Below, piece by piece: positions 11,130 through 23,841 of a stretch of DNA of 64,000 nt; position 1 is the first letter of the stretch, and each line of letters opens with the position of its first letter. The notes below the pieces were generated by a model, which was not told where the DNA came from, did not search any database, and worked only from the letters and a program-made list of their open reading frames with translations. The translations under genes and the position numbers were made by a program. Origin of the DNA: Straminergon stramineum. Its lineage: Eukaryota > Streptophyta > Bryopsida > Hypnales > Calliergonaceae. The DNA is taken from NCBI GenBank assembly GCA_963920665.1, contig OY987264.1, positions 34,266,906-34,330,905 of the forward strand, read 5' to 3'.

Positions 11130-11655
11130 TTTTCACTCCGTAGTGTGCCTTGTGTCGTTGCCTAGTCAAAATGAAAGTAAAAGGAATTTTTTAATTTTTT
11201 AACTCAAAAATAACTCAAAAATTCATAACTTTCATATTGTAAGTCCAAACACTATGAAACAAAGCTTGTGCACCCCTCCTCTCAAAGTGCTTTCCAATGG
11301 TACCAAGAATGCGATCAAGGGATTCATGGTCCAAGAGATCTCATTGCAACAAACAAAACAAAACAAACAAAAGCAAACAACCTAATTTAATGTATGGACT
11401 AGTGTGCCTTGTATCATTGCCACAACCAAAATAAAAGTAAAAGTAATTTCTTAATTTTTTAATTAAAAAATAACTCAAAAATCCATAACTCTCACATCAT
11501 AGGTCCAAATGCCATTAAACAAAGCCCATATATCCAGTATTATAGAGCGCTTTTTGACAGTACCAAGAATGTGACTAGAGAATACATGATTCCAAAGATC
11601 TCAACATATCAAAACAAACAAACTCATTTTAGATATAGACTAATATGAGAATGTT
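11130..11655 (-). repeat. tandem repeat locus A, about 259-bp unit, two copies
   Basis: Two diverged units start near 11142 and 11401 (AGTGTGCCTTGT...), 259 bp apart. They contain a CAAAATGAAAGTAAAAG-like stretch, TCATAACTTTCA, GTACCAAGAATG and AGATCTCA, and read opposite to the arrays at 47.8 and 60.9 kb. No coding capacity. A decayed third unit may extend upstream to about 11000. Confidence 0.65.
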
Positions 11656-11988
11656 TGAAAGAATTTTCAAAAACTTTATCAAAAGATTGATATTGATCAA
11701 AAGATACAAGCATTTAAAGTGAAGAAAATGAATGTTTTTTTGTTCCTAGCCTAATTATTAATAAGGCTTTAGAAACAAATTTTTGTTTAGCACTTTTATG
11801 GATAGACTAAAGAAAATGATGAACAATAAAAATTTGCTTTAGAGTTAGTTAAGATTATTGGGTGGTGAAATAGGTGTAAGAATAAGGAAGCTTTGGATCT
11901 ACAATAAAACATAAATGATTTGATTTTCTTCCTTCACAAACAAATATGTGGTTTCATAGAGGTGTGTGAAGTGCCAACAAGCACAACA

Positions 11989-13488
11989 TTAACCCCGGCG
12001 TACCCAATACCATATTTTGGTGTTAACTAAACTTTGAAGTTAAATAAAATCTTATAAGAGTGCTAATTTTGGTATTTTATTTTGTAGTTGCATAAATACT
12101 CTTAGTTGTAAATTTTCTATTGAAGATTTTCCTAAATTTATCCTCTACAAATCTTGAATTTTGGTATTAGAGGCTCTTGGAGATGAGCCTCAAATATATT
12201 AGATCTTGGAGGAAAAATCACATTAGAAACTCATTTTTGATAATATTCATTTGTAAAGTAGATTTTAAGAGATCATAAATTGATTATGGTTATGCATGTT
12301 ATGTCTTTTATCCTCAGATTTATTTTATGACTTCAATTTTAGATTTGACATGAAAATAGGGGAGGCAAAGATTTCCAATCACTTTTACAATTTAAACACC
12401 TTGATTAACCCCTAAAGTTCCTTGACTATGTCTTCACCAAAATGCTCTAAAACTGCCATTTCTAGTACAAGTAAAAAAAAAGAATTTTTTTTAATTTGGG
12501 ACACATGTAACCATATGATCTCGTTGTACACTGGTTTGAGAAGGTTTGGAAAAAATTTCAGAAATTTTCACCATGTAGATTGCAAGATATTACCATTTGA
12601 AGTGACAAGAATCCTTTTTGGGTCCCTATGAAAAATCGGGTAGATGCACTTCACAAGCTCACATTTGTATGTAAAAATGTCCAAAATGGTGGTGATTCTT
12701 TAGATTCATTCTTCAAGTCAAGTTGGCTATATGTTGAAAAAATTCAAATCATTTGGAATTGTACAACATATAGGAAAAATAGTAAGTAGAAAGAAATAGA
12801 GAATGATTCAAAATACTAAATTATTTAGAATATTGTTATGGAATTGAAAAATGCCAATCCTAGTGGTTGTAATGGATGGGTTTTTTTTAATATTAAAAAT
12901 TGAATTAAATAAAGGACTTCAAAGTTTATTTTAGAGTAGAGATTCCATAACTGCCCACAAACTAAAACTCTTCATAACTTTCATCTCATTGATCAAAATG
13001 GAATGATTCAAAGCTTTCCCCATATATGAAAATCTAGAGAACCAATTTCAATTTTTTATTTTTGAAAAAAGTGATTTTTTCTAATCTGCATGGATTGCCC
13101 GAGTTGAGAATCAAACAACATTTTGCATCATAATTTTTCACTTGTACACTCAAATGAAATGAAATTTAGCATTCATGGAAAATATTTTTCGTCCACATCT
13201 TGTAAAAAATTTCAGCCTAAATAAATAAAATCTTTGCTCACATGTACCTCCCCCCAAAAGTTATGTTGCCAAAAATACAAGCATAACATTACTCCAAGTA
13301 TAATCTTTCAATCCATAAGTGATATTCAAGTGTTTTCTTTTCCTACATGATCTATAACATTTCGTCTTTGAATTTGCACAATTACAAATTTTTTTAAATT
13401 GATAAAAATGATCAAAACTTTGGATTTTTGTTTAGTTTTGAGCAAATTTCAAGAAGCTCCAAAAAGACCCTAGACATTTAGGAGTTAA
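11989..13488. mobile_element. TTAA-bounded (piggyBac-like) non-autonomous element, interrupted by a second one
   Basis: Begins TTAACCCCGG at 11989 and ends ATTTAGGAGTTAA at 13488. Its left part (for example GAGCCTCAAATATATTAGATC) and right part (TCTTTCAATCCATAAGTGAT) match the intact 632-bp element at 22305-22936 in order and orientation. Between them sits an extra 890 bp (12405-13295) with its own TTAACCCCTAAA end. So this is an old copy carrying a nested insertion. No transposase frame. Confidence 0.7.
12405..13295. mobile_element. TTAA-bounded element nested in the 11989-13488 element
   Basis: Starts TTAACCCCTAAAGTTCC at 12405. Its right end is worn (…GTTATGTTGCCAAAAATACAAG…, near 13260-13295) but matches the right ends of the 20349-21101 hairpin and, inverted, the left end near 40140. 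Internal blocks such as TAACCATATGATCTCGTTG and TCAAAGCTTTCCCCATATATG also occur in the 40140-41608 element. Hence it belongs to the same subfamily. Confidence 0.65.
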
Positions 13489-15668
13489 ATTCCACATGAT
13501 TGTGATCCTTCATGATAATGCCTTCATGATAATGCCTTCATGATAATGACATAAACTCCCCAAAATTTCACTAATTAATCTTTAAGGAACATCACTAAGT
13601 TCATTTCTTCTTATAATTATTCATGAATCATTCATTTATTGACTCAAATAATTAAATTTTAGATTCCTTTCAAAATTCTCACATATTTTGCACCATTTAA
13701 ATAATAAAATAGAATAATTTTAAATTTAGAAAAAAATATTAGCCACTTTTGGCAATGAACTCATATTCATCTTGATCACTCGTATTTTTATATCTTAGAT
13801 ATGTCTTTAAAGTACAAATTACAAGTTCCATTAGTACACAAAATTTGCAAAAATTCAAAGGAGTGCAAAGTCAAGTCTTTAGCTTGACATTTTTTGTAAT
13901 TAATATATGTTAGTAGAATACTAAATACATCTATGCAATTGTGGTGCAAGAATTGTAAGAGATTGCATTTGATAATCGAATGTTTATATGGGAAACAAGT
14001 AGAGGTTGTCTAAATTTGATACCATACAATATTGTATTGCCACATTTGGATGAAGACATAATTGAGACAAAAGTGGAAATAGGCAAGGTTTTCATATGCA
14101 ATTTAATCCCTAGTGTTTTGTCCTTAAATCCTTTCAATTCTTGTCCTCACATTCAAACTTTAATGTAGGTGCACATATAATCGACACAAATAGCAACCAA
14201 GCATACTTACTATAATTGAATATAATTTTTTAATTGGATTGTATTGACAAGTGAACAAAGATTTCCATGCATATTAGGAACATCATATGGATCAAGGATT
14301 CCAACACATTTTTGCATGTATTATATGGACACCATATGGATTAACTATGAAATTTCAAACCTTTATTTTGTAAGTGCACCCAAAAGCAACATTGGACTCT
14401 CATAGGCTCTTATATTGTGATTGTCTACATCTTTTGTCATCAATATCCAAGTTTTAGGGTTGTTTTTTGGCTCAAGGCCTAGTACGCTCACTTGATGTTT
14501 GGTAACACTCAATGGTTATAAAATCATAACACCTCCGCCAAAGATGGAAAAATTACAAAAAAATTCTGCCCTCAAAGAAGCCACAAGTTTTGCACCCCTG
14601 CAGTGCAATTATAGAATTTAAATTTTTTTATTTTATTTTAAAAAATCTGGAATCTGACATGGCAATACTGGTGCCACATCAGTACCACATTCAATTGACT
14701 ATTTTTAAAAAATTTAAAAAATTTTATTTTTTATTTTTCTGTATTTGCACCGTGGGGGTTGCCGAAATGAAGTCTTAACAGCCCTCCATAGGGCTGAAAT
14801 TTTTTGTAATGGGTGCAAGTTTTATGGAAACATTTCTTTTGAGTTAGGTTGTCATAACTAGGGTCATCTTAAGTTATTACTCGTTCAAGGTATGAGAGAA
14901 ACTCTCTACATAAATGGCAATAATTTGGGTGGTGAGGGCTTTTGTATAGCCCCAAATTAAAAAATTAATCTCACAGTTTGTTGATTCCTATCACTATGAC
15001 CCCACTCACAAAAAAACTATTAATTGATTATCAACCACATGCTATTGGAGGCACTTGCAATGCTAGCAGTACGTGTTACGAAATTGCCCACATCTCTTTG
15101 CATTATGAAAGACTATTGTTACTTTGTTAGTGCTTAAGAATGTACAAAATAGAAAGATTGAAACTTACGTAACAACCTACAATTTTGGAGAGCTATGAAT
15201 AGATCCAAACTTTTCTTTAGTAAACACAACTCATAACCCTTGCCAACTCTCCAGCCACCTATGTTTGATAGTTACAAAGGAATGATGGTCTGAATACCTT
15301 CTAGAAAAAAATCATGTCTTGCTGTAGTATAGATGCTAAGTCCAGGTGTGAATGTACCTTCACTCTCAAGCAACCTTTTTTTTTATGACACTATGGGGCC
15401 ATATTGCACCATTTCAAAATAAATGTCTACTTTTTGCCACATAAAAGTAATCTTTTTTTTTCCATTTCTATTACAAATGTGGATGAAGTCACCAAATTTG
15501 GTTGAAAAAGTGCATGACTATGATTGAAAAGTGTTTTTTGGTCCGAATGATGGATGCTTGTAGAAATGCAATGCTTCACTAAATTTTGAAGTGATTGCCA
15601 TCTTGGCACTTTCTCAAAAAGAGAAAAAGAAGGGTTGTTCTCAAGTCACAAGCAACATTTCTGTTTCT
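13489..15668. other. AT-rich intergenic DNA with a possible inverted-repeat element
   Basis: No gene recognised. At 13510-13550 a 14-bp unit, CATGATAATGCCTT, is tandemly repeated almost three times. From about 14545 to 14830, imperfect inverted ends (ATTACAAAAAAATTCTGCCC and, opposite, AGGGCTGAAATTTTTTGTAAT) enclose an AT-rich core with GCCACATCA, like the elements at 3950 and 40406. This candidate MITE is weaker because its repeats are degenerate. Confidence 0.4.
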
Positions 15669-15898
15669 TTAACCCTTGAACACTGGGCTGGTGACCGTAG
15701 AAATCAGCCATTCTAGAACCGTGTGACATCATCCACTTTAGAAAAAACAGAATTACTCATTGGGAGTCAAACTACTGGAGAAGATCTTCCCTTTCTACTC
15801 CTAATTCTGAGGATGAATAGTTGCACTTCTGTCTTACATAGGAGAATTCCTTGAGATTCATCGGACAATAATCGGCCGCCGCGTCGTCCAAGGGTTAA
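15669..15898. mobile_element. short TTAA-bounded element (230 bp)
   Basis: Starts TTAACCCTTGAACAC and ends CGTCCAAGGGTTAA, so the ends are inverted TTAACCCTTGG-like repeats. The interior, with TTCTGAGGATGAA and CATCGGAC near the right, matches the 231-bp element at 20117-20347. The same short subfamily is recognisable in the 149-bp copy at 50844. It is GC-richer than the neighbouring DNA. Confidence 0.7.
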
Positions 15899-16734
15899 AC
15901 TCAAGTACAATTCCCATTGATCTAAGCAGCAATTGTTTGACTGCGGGAATAAGGGCGGGGGAGGGGGCAGAGGCCTCGCAGGACTTCGTGAAGATTTACA
16001 GAATCTCGAGAACTGGATGATTTGACCACCATAGCCGCAACGACTTGATCGAGGCTGACACGAGCTGTCCAGTCCAGTGACTCCAGTTACAGAAGCTCAT
16101 CAGACTGCACTTAATTAAGTTATTCGTATCTTGAATGCCTCGTCGCCGCAGGACTGCAGGACTGCAGGAGTCTCGCACTTTCAGTTCCGCAAGGTGGAAT
16201 GCTGTGACTGCTGTCCGTTCCAGACTGATTCGTAGAGGCCTAAGCTTAGACTACTATATGTCCACCAGCAAAACATTAAACAAGAACGGTGCAGCCGTGA
16301 GGCTCTGTCCTATTCATAACACTAACAAACTCATACAGTTTATATACCTGTAATAGAATAAGAATTTGAAGAAAATTTAATTTAAATTTTGTTTTATTTA
16401 TAATAAGTAGTTTTATACCATGTTTCATATGTTACAATTAGTTCTCTAAATTATACATGATATATTATAATATATAGGGTAGTTGAACCTATTCTTGCAC
16501 ATTTGACCCTTTGATACACCAACGTCCATATAATGGATGATGAACAGATTATAAGCCTTTTCTTGACTACATCCCATACAATTTTTCATCCATTCAAATT
16601 TTCCTTTGTTCTTGTGCTAGTTGACTACCATTTGTACGAATTGAATACCTTTTGTACAGTATGGATTTTCAAAATAAGATATTGTGATTTTTTTTAAATG
16701 AAAAAAATGGTTTATATCAAGTTTCATTCTTAGT
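15899..16734. other. intergenic, partly GC-rich
   Basis: 15900-16320 is unusually GC-rich for this desert and has short basic open frames, for example 16135-16353 (starting MPRRRRTAGLQ), with a CAGGACTG tandem near 16149. No protein family recognised; it may be a decayed gene or the remains of another element. The rest is AT-rich. Confidence 0.3.
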
Positions 16735-17307
16735 TTAACCCCTAAATGTTCAACCATCCAAAAAGTGAGCGATGTACAGAATCAAACATAGTTTTCTCAT
16801 CCATCATTGACTTTTTGTAGTGTAGATTTTTTAATATATATTTTATGGGAAGTTAGCTTCATACATGTGTAATTTGATTAGAAAGAGGATGATTTGTGAA
16901 ATTTTTATGCCTCATTTCATGTACTAAGTCATTCAAAATTTCGAAGATTTCAGTGAAAAAGTGATCTTAAAAAAGTCAACTCATAAAATTAAGCAACCAA
17001 AAAATCTCGAAAAATCACAACACTTAGAGTATTACATTTCAACCAATCACAACAAATTTCACATACAAATTGTCAATATCTTATTCGTAATCAAATTACA
17101 AAATAATTTTGAATTTCAAGTTTCAAATTTTATACAAAAATCTTGGTGACAACAATTATAGATCTAATTGTATGGATAGAATCTGAATTTCATAATGTAA
17201 AACTTTTATTCATACATCAAGTTCAAAATATCCCTCTTAGTTACATTTTACAAGACATTTTTGAAATTCTCCAAATTTGGAGAAGGGTGAGGGCATTTAG
17301 GAGTTAA
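16735..17307. mobile_element. TTAA-bounded (piggyBac-like) element, 573 bp
   Basis: Begins TTAACCCCTAAATG at 16735 and ends GGCATTTAGGAGTTAA at 17307; the inverted ends agree over about 13 of 16 positions. AT-rich, non-coding. Similar size to 21297-21876 and shares a GATGAACAGA-type block near the end, so probably a sister copy in the opposite orientation. Confidence 0.7.
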
Positions 17308-19562
17308 AAAGTGAGACTTTAACAGTGATTTTTCAAAATAAGTAAAATCAAATAATGAAAATTATACCATCTCAAAGTGCACATTATTCCAAATTCGTTA
17401 TAAATATTTTTAATAAAAAATTGTTAATTGGGGACTTTAATTGAATTTCAAAAGATAACCTTGCAAAATTAATTTAAAACTATGAATGATTTTTTGATAA
17501 ATCCAACCGTATAGATGTGATCTACAAATTGAGATTGACAACTTTTCTTTGTATATCTACATTTTTGTGATTCATCAAACATTTTATAACACATCTTTGA
17601 AATCGGTGGTAGATTTGTTAAGGGGTTAAGACTTTGAGGAGCTATAAACTGTTCATTTGATCATCCTTTTGAGTTTTTGTGTAATATTTGAGCCATAATG
17701 GAGGTTGGTAAATCGGCTTCGATAGATATCCAATTTATGGACCTCCAAAATACAAATTTTTCCACGAATTATATAAATATACAAAATTTTCTACAAATTG
17801 TACAAATATACAAATATACCTGCAAATGTCCAACATGAAAGAGTTAGTTTGAGAAAATAGGATGAAAAAAGTATCTTGAACCATAACTCAATTAAGACCT
17901 AAAAAATGTACACATAACCCACTAAGCAACAAAATGCTCCCGAAATTGAACTGTGTCTAGATGAAAATTCACAATGACCAACCTATCATCATTAAGTATG
18001 AGGTGATATCAAGCTTAGCAAAATACAATCAAACAATCATGAGAATAATTTTCAATTGTGTGGATTGTTTACTTCCTCTTGATTTGCACCTTTGACAACT
18101 GGCAATATCCACTAACTCCATATTTGTAGGCATGATCTTCTAAGACCAAGTATGAGACCGTAGAATAAAATAGAGGATTTGTGTAAATAATAGCAATTGA
18201 TGGCTTTCCAGCACTAGAGATTAAACCCTAAAGGATCAAGAACTCATGGTTTCAATATGACAAATTAATATTGTTAATTAAATAATCATAGCATCAAAAT
18301 CAAGAACTTTACATGTGATGGTAAAAAACAAATAAATTTGAACAAAAGGAAATCCACATTCTACCTACTCAAAACTGCTAGAAAAAAGAAAAAAACAAAA
18401 CAAAATATGAGACCCAATTTAGGCTTCTTGGGTTCACCATGCTCACAAAAAAACAAAAAACTAGAATTTGTTTGGTAGGAATGGACACCAAAGTTCGGGC
18501 ATTGAACATTTGAGAACATTTATATTTGTACTTGATAGCACAAGGTTGGGTTGGTCCTCGTTCATGTAGTATACAACTTTGATGTTGGACCCTACTAACA
18601 ACATAGATCATATAACGGTACAAACCATCTCATAAGGTGATGTATACATAATTGTTGAGTGAAGTCAAAGAAACCATGTGCACCAATTAATCCAAGTTGT
18701 AAGTACATTGGTTGCCTTGAGTCTTCATGACATGACCAATTCAATTCATTTCACATGGCTACAAAACCTTGAATGAAAGACATGATTTATTGCCTTAGAT
18801 CAACCAATAGGACCAGCAGTTTGTACCTCAGAATCAGAGTTCAAAAGAGCATTGATGAAGCTCTTCCACACTTGTATCAACTACGTAATCCACCCCCTTC
18901 TCTAGAAAACCAAAGCTACAAGGATAGATTGTCTTTCCATCAATTCACAAGGTACCATTTTTAGTACCCTACTTTGAAGCAAGGATTTCAAGCTCTCTTT
19001 ACAACCATTAATCATGAATTTAGAGCACAGTTAAGCCAATCAAGAGTGAAAAGTAGAACATGATTTTCCATTCAAGTTGGAGAAGAGAAACTGACCTCTA
19101 TAGATCAAAAAGTTAGCTAGTTGAAGCAGACAATCCATATGATTTTGGGCTTGAACCAAGTGGGATTTTCACACTTGCAAACATTGTGTGAAGTGGCAAC
19201 AATTGGATGCTCACAATGCTTGAATCAAAAGAAGTTGTGAGGTTGAATTGAGAGCTACAAAAAAAACAAGGATAAGGTGCAAGAATTCTACAACTCAAAA
19301 CTTCCAAAGGTTGTTGCTCCCCCAACTCGTTGGACCCCTCTAAAGGAAAACAATCTACTCAAAAAACCCCTTGAAGAAAACCTTCTCACGCAAATAAAAC
19401 CTTCTTGCGATGGCATCAGCGTACCAACGATACAATGCAATGGCATTATAGCCACTAATCTTGTGACTTTTGCCATACCCTAATCCGCTTTGAGAGGAAG
19501 AGAAGAACTTGATACCCTCCAATACCCTCCTTCAAATTACGTGAAGTGTGAATGAGGACCCC
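17308..19562. other. AT-rich intergenic DNA
   Basis: No gene recognised. An isolated AGGGGTTAAG at 17621-17630 may be one surviving end of another TTAA element. From about 18700 base composition becomes less AT-biased and short frames appear (for example 18773-18964), but none resembles a known protein. Confidence 0.35.
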
Positions 19563-19760
19563 TTGACCAATCAGACCCCCGCAATCGAACCCCCAACCAA
19601 TTGGAACCCCCCAATCGGACGTCCAACAGTCGAATCCCGGACTAGTTGGACCCCTAACTAGTTAGACCTCCTCCAATCGGATGCCCAACAATTGAACCCC
19701 GACTAGTTGGACCCCCTGACCAGTCAAAGCCCCCTCTTGGACCAGTCGGACCTCTGATGA
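19563..19760. repeat. degenerate minisatellite, about 20-bp unit
   Basis: Roughly ten variants of a unit resembling ACTAGTTGGACCCCC or CCAATCGGACCCCC follow one another. On the minus strand the unit reads as a repeating peptide such as GVQLVGVQLLGIRL, but there is no long frame to support translation. Confidence 0.6.
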
Positions 19761-20116
19761 GGTGATTGTAGTGTGAAGACGGTTGTAAATAGGATTTGGA
19801 CTTTCACATACCAAAGTCAATGCGGAGTCGTTGCCATAGTCTCTGTCCAAAGGATAAAGCCAATAAATATTCTTGCATAAGCTAGCTTACAAACCCGGCT
19901 TGCAATAGTGATTGCGGTTGTTCTTCCTCGACACTACTGTGATCCCAGTCGCTTTTCATTCCTTGAAATAGCGACAAAACGTGGGGTGAGTGAAAAAAGT
20001 CACAAGGGAAAAATAGTGGGTCTAACTTGGATACTAACAATAGATCATTTTCAGTGAGAAGCGCCTTAGTTCCGGATATCTTCAATGAAAAATGACAGGG
20101 TTTGCTCTAGTGTGAC

Positions 20117-20347
20117 TTAACCCTCTAAGGACAGGTTGGTCACCATGGATATCTTCTTTTTTGAAACAATGTGGATCATCTACTTTAAAAAAACCCGAAA
20201 GTAATCATTGGAGGTCATATTTCTATGCAAGACTTCCCCCTTTTTGCACAAAATTCTGAGGATGAACAATGGCCCTTTTGTCTCATATGCGAGAGTTCTG
20301 TATCATCCATCGGACCACTCTAGTCCGCAACGTCCTTACTAGATTAA
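20117..20347. mobile_element. short TTAA-bounded element (231 bp), abutting the next one
   Basis: Starts TTAACCCTCTAAGG at 20117 and ends ACTAGATTAA at 20347. Internal sequence, including TTCTGAGGATGAA and CATCGGAC, parallels 15669-15898. One base separates it from the TTAA of the next element. Confidence 0.6.
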
Positions 20348-20348
20348 C

Positions 20349-21101
20349 TTAACCCCCTAAAGGCCCAAGCTCCGTTTTTTGGCAACATAGCAATTTCAGG
20401 TAGCTCACTACAAATGGAATTTGTATTTTTTGTCTTTGAAATTTTCACACAACATGTGCCCAAGGAGTATCTTTAAGGCACAATAATTTTCATAACTTTT
20501 GACTATATGGTTAAAAAGTTATTGCATGATATGTAATTTTCATTTGACGACGGGTAGCCCAGGGAGCTCAAAAAACTTCTTGAAAAATCACTTTTAAAAA
20601 AATAAAAATTTGAGATTGATTCTCTAGATTTATATATAAGCCAGAATAAGCTTTGAATCATTCTATTTTGATTAATGAGATCAAAGTCATGAGGATTTTT
20701 AGTTTGCAGGTAGGTATGGTTTTCAAAGACTCCATAGCTACCTGCAAACTAAAAATCCTCATGACTTTGATCTCATTAATCAAAATAGAATGATTCAAAG
20801 CTTATTCTGGCTTATATATAAATCTAGAGAATCAATCTCAAATTTTTATTTTTTTAAAAGTGATTTTTCAAGAAGTTTTTTGAGCTCCCTGGGCTACCCG
20901 TCGTCAAATGAAAATTACATATCATGCAATAACTTTTTAACCATATAGTCAAAAGTTATGAAAATTATTGTGCCTTAAAGATACTCCTTGGGCACATGTT
21001 GTGTGAAAATTTCAAAGACAAAAAATACAAATTCCGCTTGTAGTGAACTACCCAAAATGGCTATGTTGCCAAAAAACGAAGCTTGGGCCTTTAGGGGTTA
21101 A
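20349..21101. mobile_element. 753-bp near-perfect hairpin element with TTAACCCC ends
   Basis: Starts TTAACCCCCTAAAGGCCC and ends GGGCCTTTAGGGGTTAA. The two arms (20353-20713 and 20738-21098) are reverse complements over about 360 bp with very few differences, around a 24-nt loop at 20714-20737. Each arm resembles the right half of the element at 12405-13295, with shared blocks such as ATCAAAATAGAATGATTCAAA and GCTATGTTGCCAAAAAA. The element is thus an inverted duplication of half an element. Transcription would give a long double-stranded RNA. Confidence 0.88.
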
Positions 21102-21296
21102 GTTAGCCTAGGTTTCTGGAGGTTTCCAGTACCTCAAAGGTGACACTTTTCCTAATCCCACGACTTCCAAGGTCATTTAAAGCACTTCAGTCTTATTCTT
21201 GCTTGTGCGAAGGCATATTGAATTGGCAGAATTGACTTTAGAATACAGAATTGGTCCCCCTAGTCCATTTTGCATTCTAGAGCCGATTCTCCCAAT

Positions 21297-21876
21297 TTAA
21301 CCCCTAAACATCTAGAATCATCTCTAGAATTGATAATTTGAGAAAAATCAATATAAAGTTTTATTTGGAAGCATATTTTGGAATTTATCTAAAAATCAAA
21401 TTTGAAGATCTTGATTTGTAGATTCCATGTGTATGGTTAGATTCACTAGTGCTATCACCAATATTTTTTTATAAATTTTGAAAGAGAAATTTCAAAATTC
21501 CTTCAAAATTCAATTACAAGCAAAATATTATCATTTTTTGAGTAAAATTTGTTGGAATGGATTTGAATTGAGTTTCACCTTGCATGATGATTTGTTGAAA
21601 TTTTTGTGTTCTTAAGATCTATGACCTTATTTTGGCAAATCCAGTTCTGAATTGAAGTCAATGCAATTTGACCACTTGACATCCTTGCACATTTGTAATT
21701 TTAGGAAAATATATACTCTAGTAACACCAAATCCAACCCTAAGATAGGATTATAACAACTTAATAAAGTATCTCCATAAATTAGAATAACTTTCATCCAA
21801 GCACTTAGGAGGATGAAACTACAATTCCAATCTGTTCATCGTCTAGAAAATGGATGCTGAAGTGCTTAGGGGTTAA
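21297..21876. mobile_element. TTAA-bounded (piggyBac-like) element, 580 bp
   Basis: Starts TTAACCCCTAAACATC and ends GTGCTTAGGGGTTAA. Non-coding and AT-rich. Lies about 200 bp from the hairpin element. Confidence 0.7.
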
Positions 21877-22304
21877 TATGCCAATTGTGCATGCTTGAAG
21901 TGCTTTTAACATTAGTGAATGGGCTGCACAAGTTGGAATCTATTGTGTGCAACCTATTCTCTAGTACAAATCACCAAAATGGTTTGATAAGGAGATAAAC
22001 AAAGTAACTCTTACAAAAAATGCAACTAAAGTAGTATCGATATTTTCCAATGCTATGCTAATATCTTACAAATTTTCAAAGTCGAAAACATAGGATAGCC
22101 TATACTTTACACCTTCAACGGGTGGACATCCTTGAAGAAAAAAAACAAGTCTCAACTTTCAGTGGTTGCTTCAAAATAACTCCTCACACTCTCATTGTAG
22201 GCTTTTGAAAAGATTTGTGGTGGTTTTGAGTCACAAAAGTGTTCATTCAAGTTCATTTTTCATGTGTTAAAGGATGAAAGGTGTTGCAATTGGGTACTTC
22301 TGCC

Positions 22305-22936
22305 TTAATCCCCAAATGCCCTAGGCACCAAATTTTGGTGTCAACAAAACTTTGAAGTTAAAGAAAACCTTTCTAAGTTACTATTTTTAGTAGTTTATAT
22401 TTTTCAATTTTTTTTTGAAGTCTAGTTTTAGCATTGAAAATGAATGATTATGATTTTTCTATTCATGATTTTGTGCACGGGTGTCCATTGCAAATCTTGA
22501 TTTTCTAGTGTTGAAGGCTCTTCAAAATGAGTCTCAAATACACTAGATCTTGGAGAAAAAATCACATTAGAAATTCATTTAAAAAAAATTATAGAATAGA
22601 ATTTGAAAGGTTGGAAATTGAGGTAACGCATGTTATGTTCTTCAAGCTCAAATTTTTTTATTACCAATTTTTTAGGTCAGACAAGTGAAAAGAAGATTGA
22701 AAGTCTTCACATCACTTTCATAGTTTCAACACACATGATCGAACACTATAGTCTTTCAATCCATAAGTGATGTTGTTGTCTTTTCTTTTCCCATGTGATC
22801 TCTAACATATTTAGTTTGATTTCGTACAATGACAATTTCCCCAAAATTTATATAACTTATGAAAATGTTGGCTTTTTGTTCAATTTAAAGCAAATTCTAA
22901 GAAGTTCAAAAAAGGCCTTGGGCATTTAGGGGTTAA
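22305..22936. mobile_element. TTAA-bounded (piggyBac-like) element, 632 bp
   Basis: Starts TTAATCCCCAAATGCCC and ends GGGCATTTAGGGGTTAA. This is the uninterrupted relative of the nested copy at 11989-13488: shared blocks include CTTTGAAGTTAAA, CACTAGATCTTGGAG and TCTTTCAATCCATAAGTGAT in the same order. Confidence 0.75.
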
Positions 22937-23841
22937 GGTAGGTTTGGGTTATAGCTACCCCTACAATGAGGTTGTCTTTTCCAAATGTAGGTGTCTTCTA
23001 TGCAAGGTGCATTACAGGTGACAAGAGTTATGAATTAGGGGTCCTATGGGACTTCAATAAATGAGTCAATATATGCTATGTGCACTCATTGTTGCCAAAA
23101 ACTTCCAAAAGGAGTGACCAAGGATACCACTTGCTATCTATGCCTTCATAGCCTAAACAATAGAACTACCTTCAACAAATTCTTTGACCACAAGGGCCAT
23201 TAGAGTAGAAGTACCTTTCTTCTTATGCCATAACATAAATGCATCTAATTGTGACTTGCTTACAAAAGCATTCCATCTTGGTTTTTTTGGCCTAAAATGT
23301 AAAGTCCTCAAAACATAAGAGATCAGGAATATTTAATTTTCGAGCCAAATTGTGATTTTTAATATTAGATAAAGTGTATTTTTAAAATGAAAGTGATCAA
23401 TAGTACTTCAAAGCCAATTTTGAATTTGGTCAAATTTCAAACTAACACAAACCCTCAAAACATGGACATCTTGCTTGAATTGTACAAGCAAAGTTTGTTG
23501 ATTTTTTCTTTGCTAATTATCAAACTTACAAGCTAAAAATTAAAGAAGACTTTGTATTTCAAGACACTTAGATCACAAAACTTCTAATTTGCAGAAGTTG
23601 GATTCACCTATTTGTAATGTAAAATCCATTCTTGGATGGCACTTTAGAACTTGAATCTAACATTTTTTTGAGATCCTGATGGATATTTTTGTTTCTCCAA
23701 AAGTATTTTTTTTATCTCTATCCATCAAAAGACAAATGAAGCAATGATAGCTATGTTAGGACCCATCATTCCTAAGAATTGTTTTTTCACATGATTTGTG
23801 GTTATGAAAATACTACCATCCTACAATTATCAAATAAGACA
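22937..23841. other. AT-rich intergenic DNA
   Basis: Nothing recognisable beyond AT-rich sequence; no open frames of note. Confidence 0.4.
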
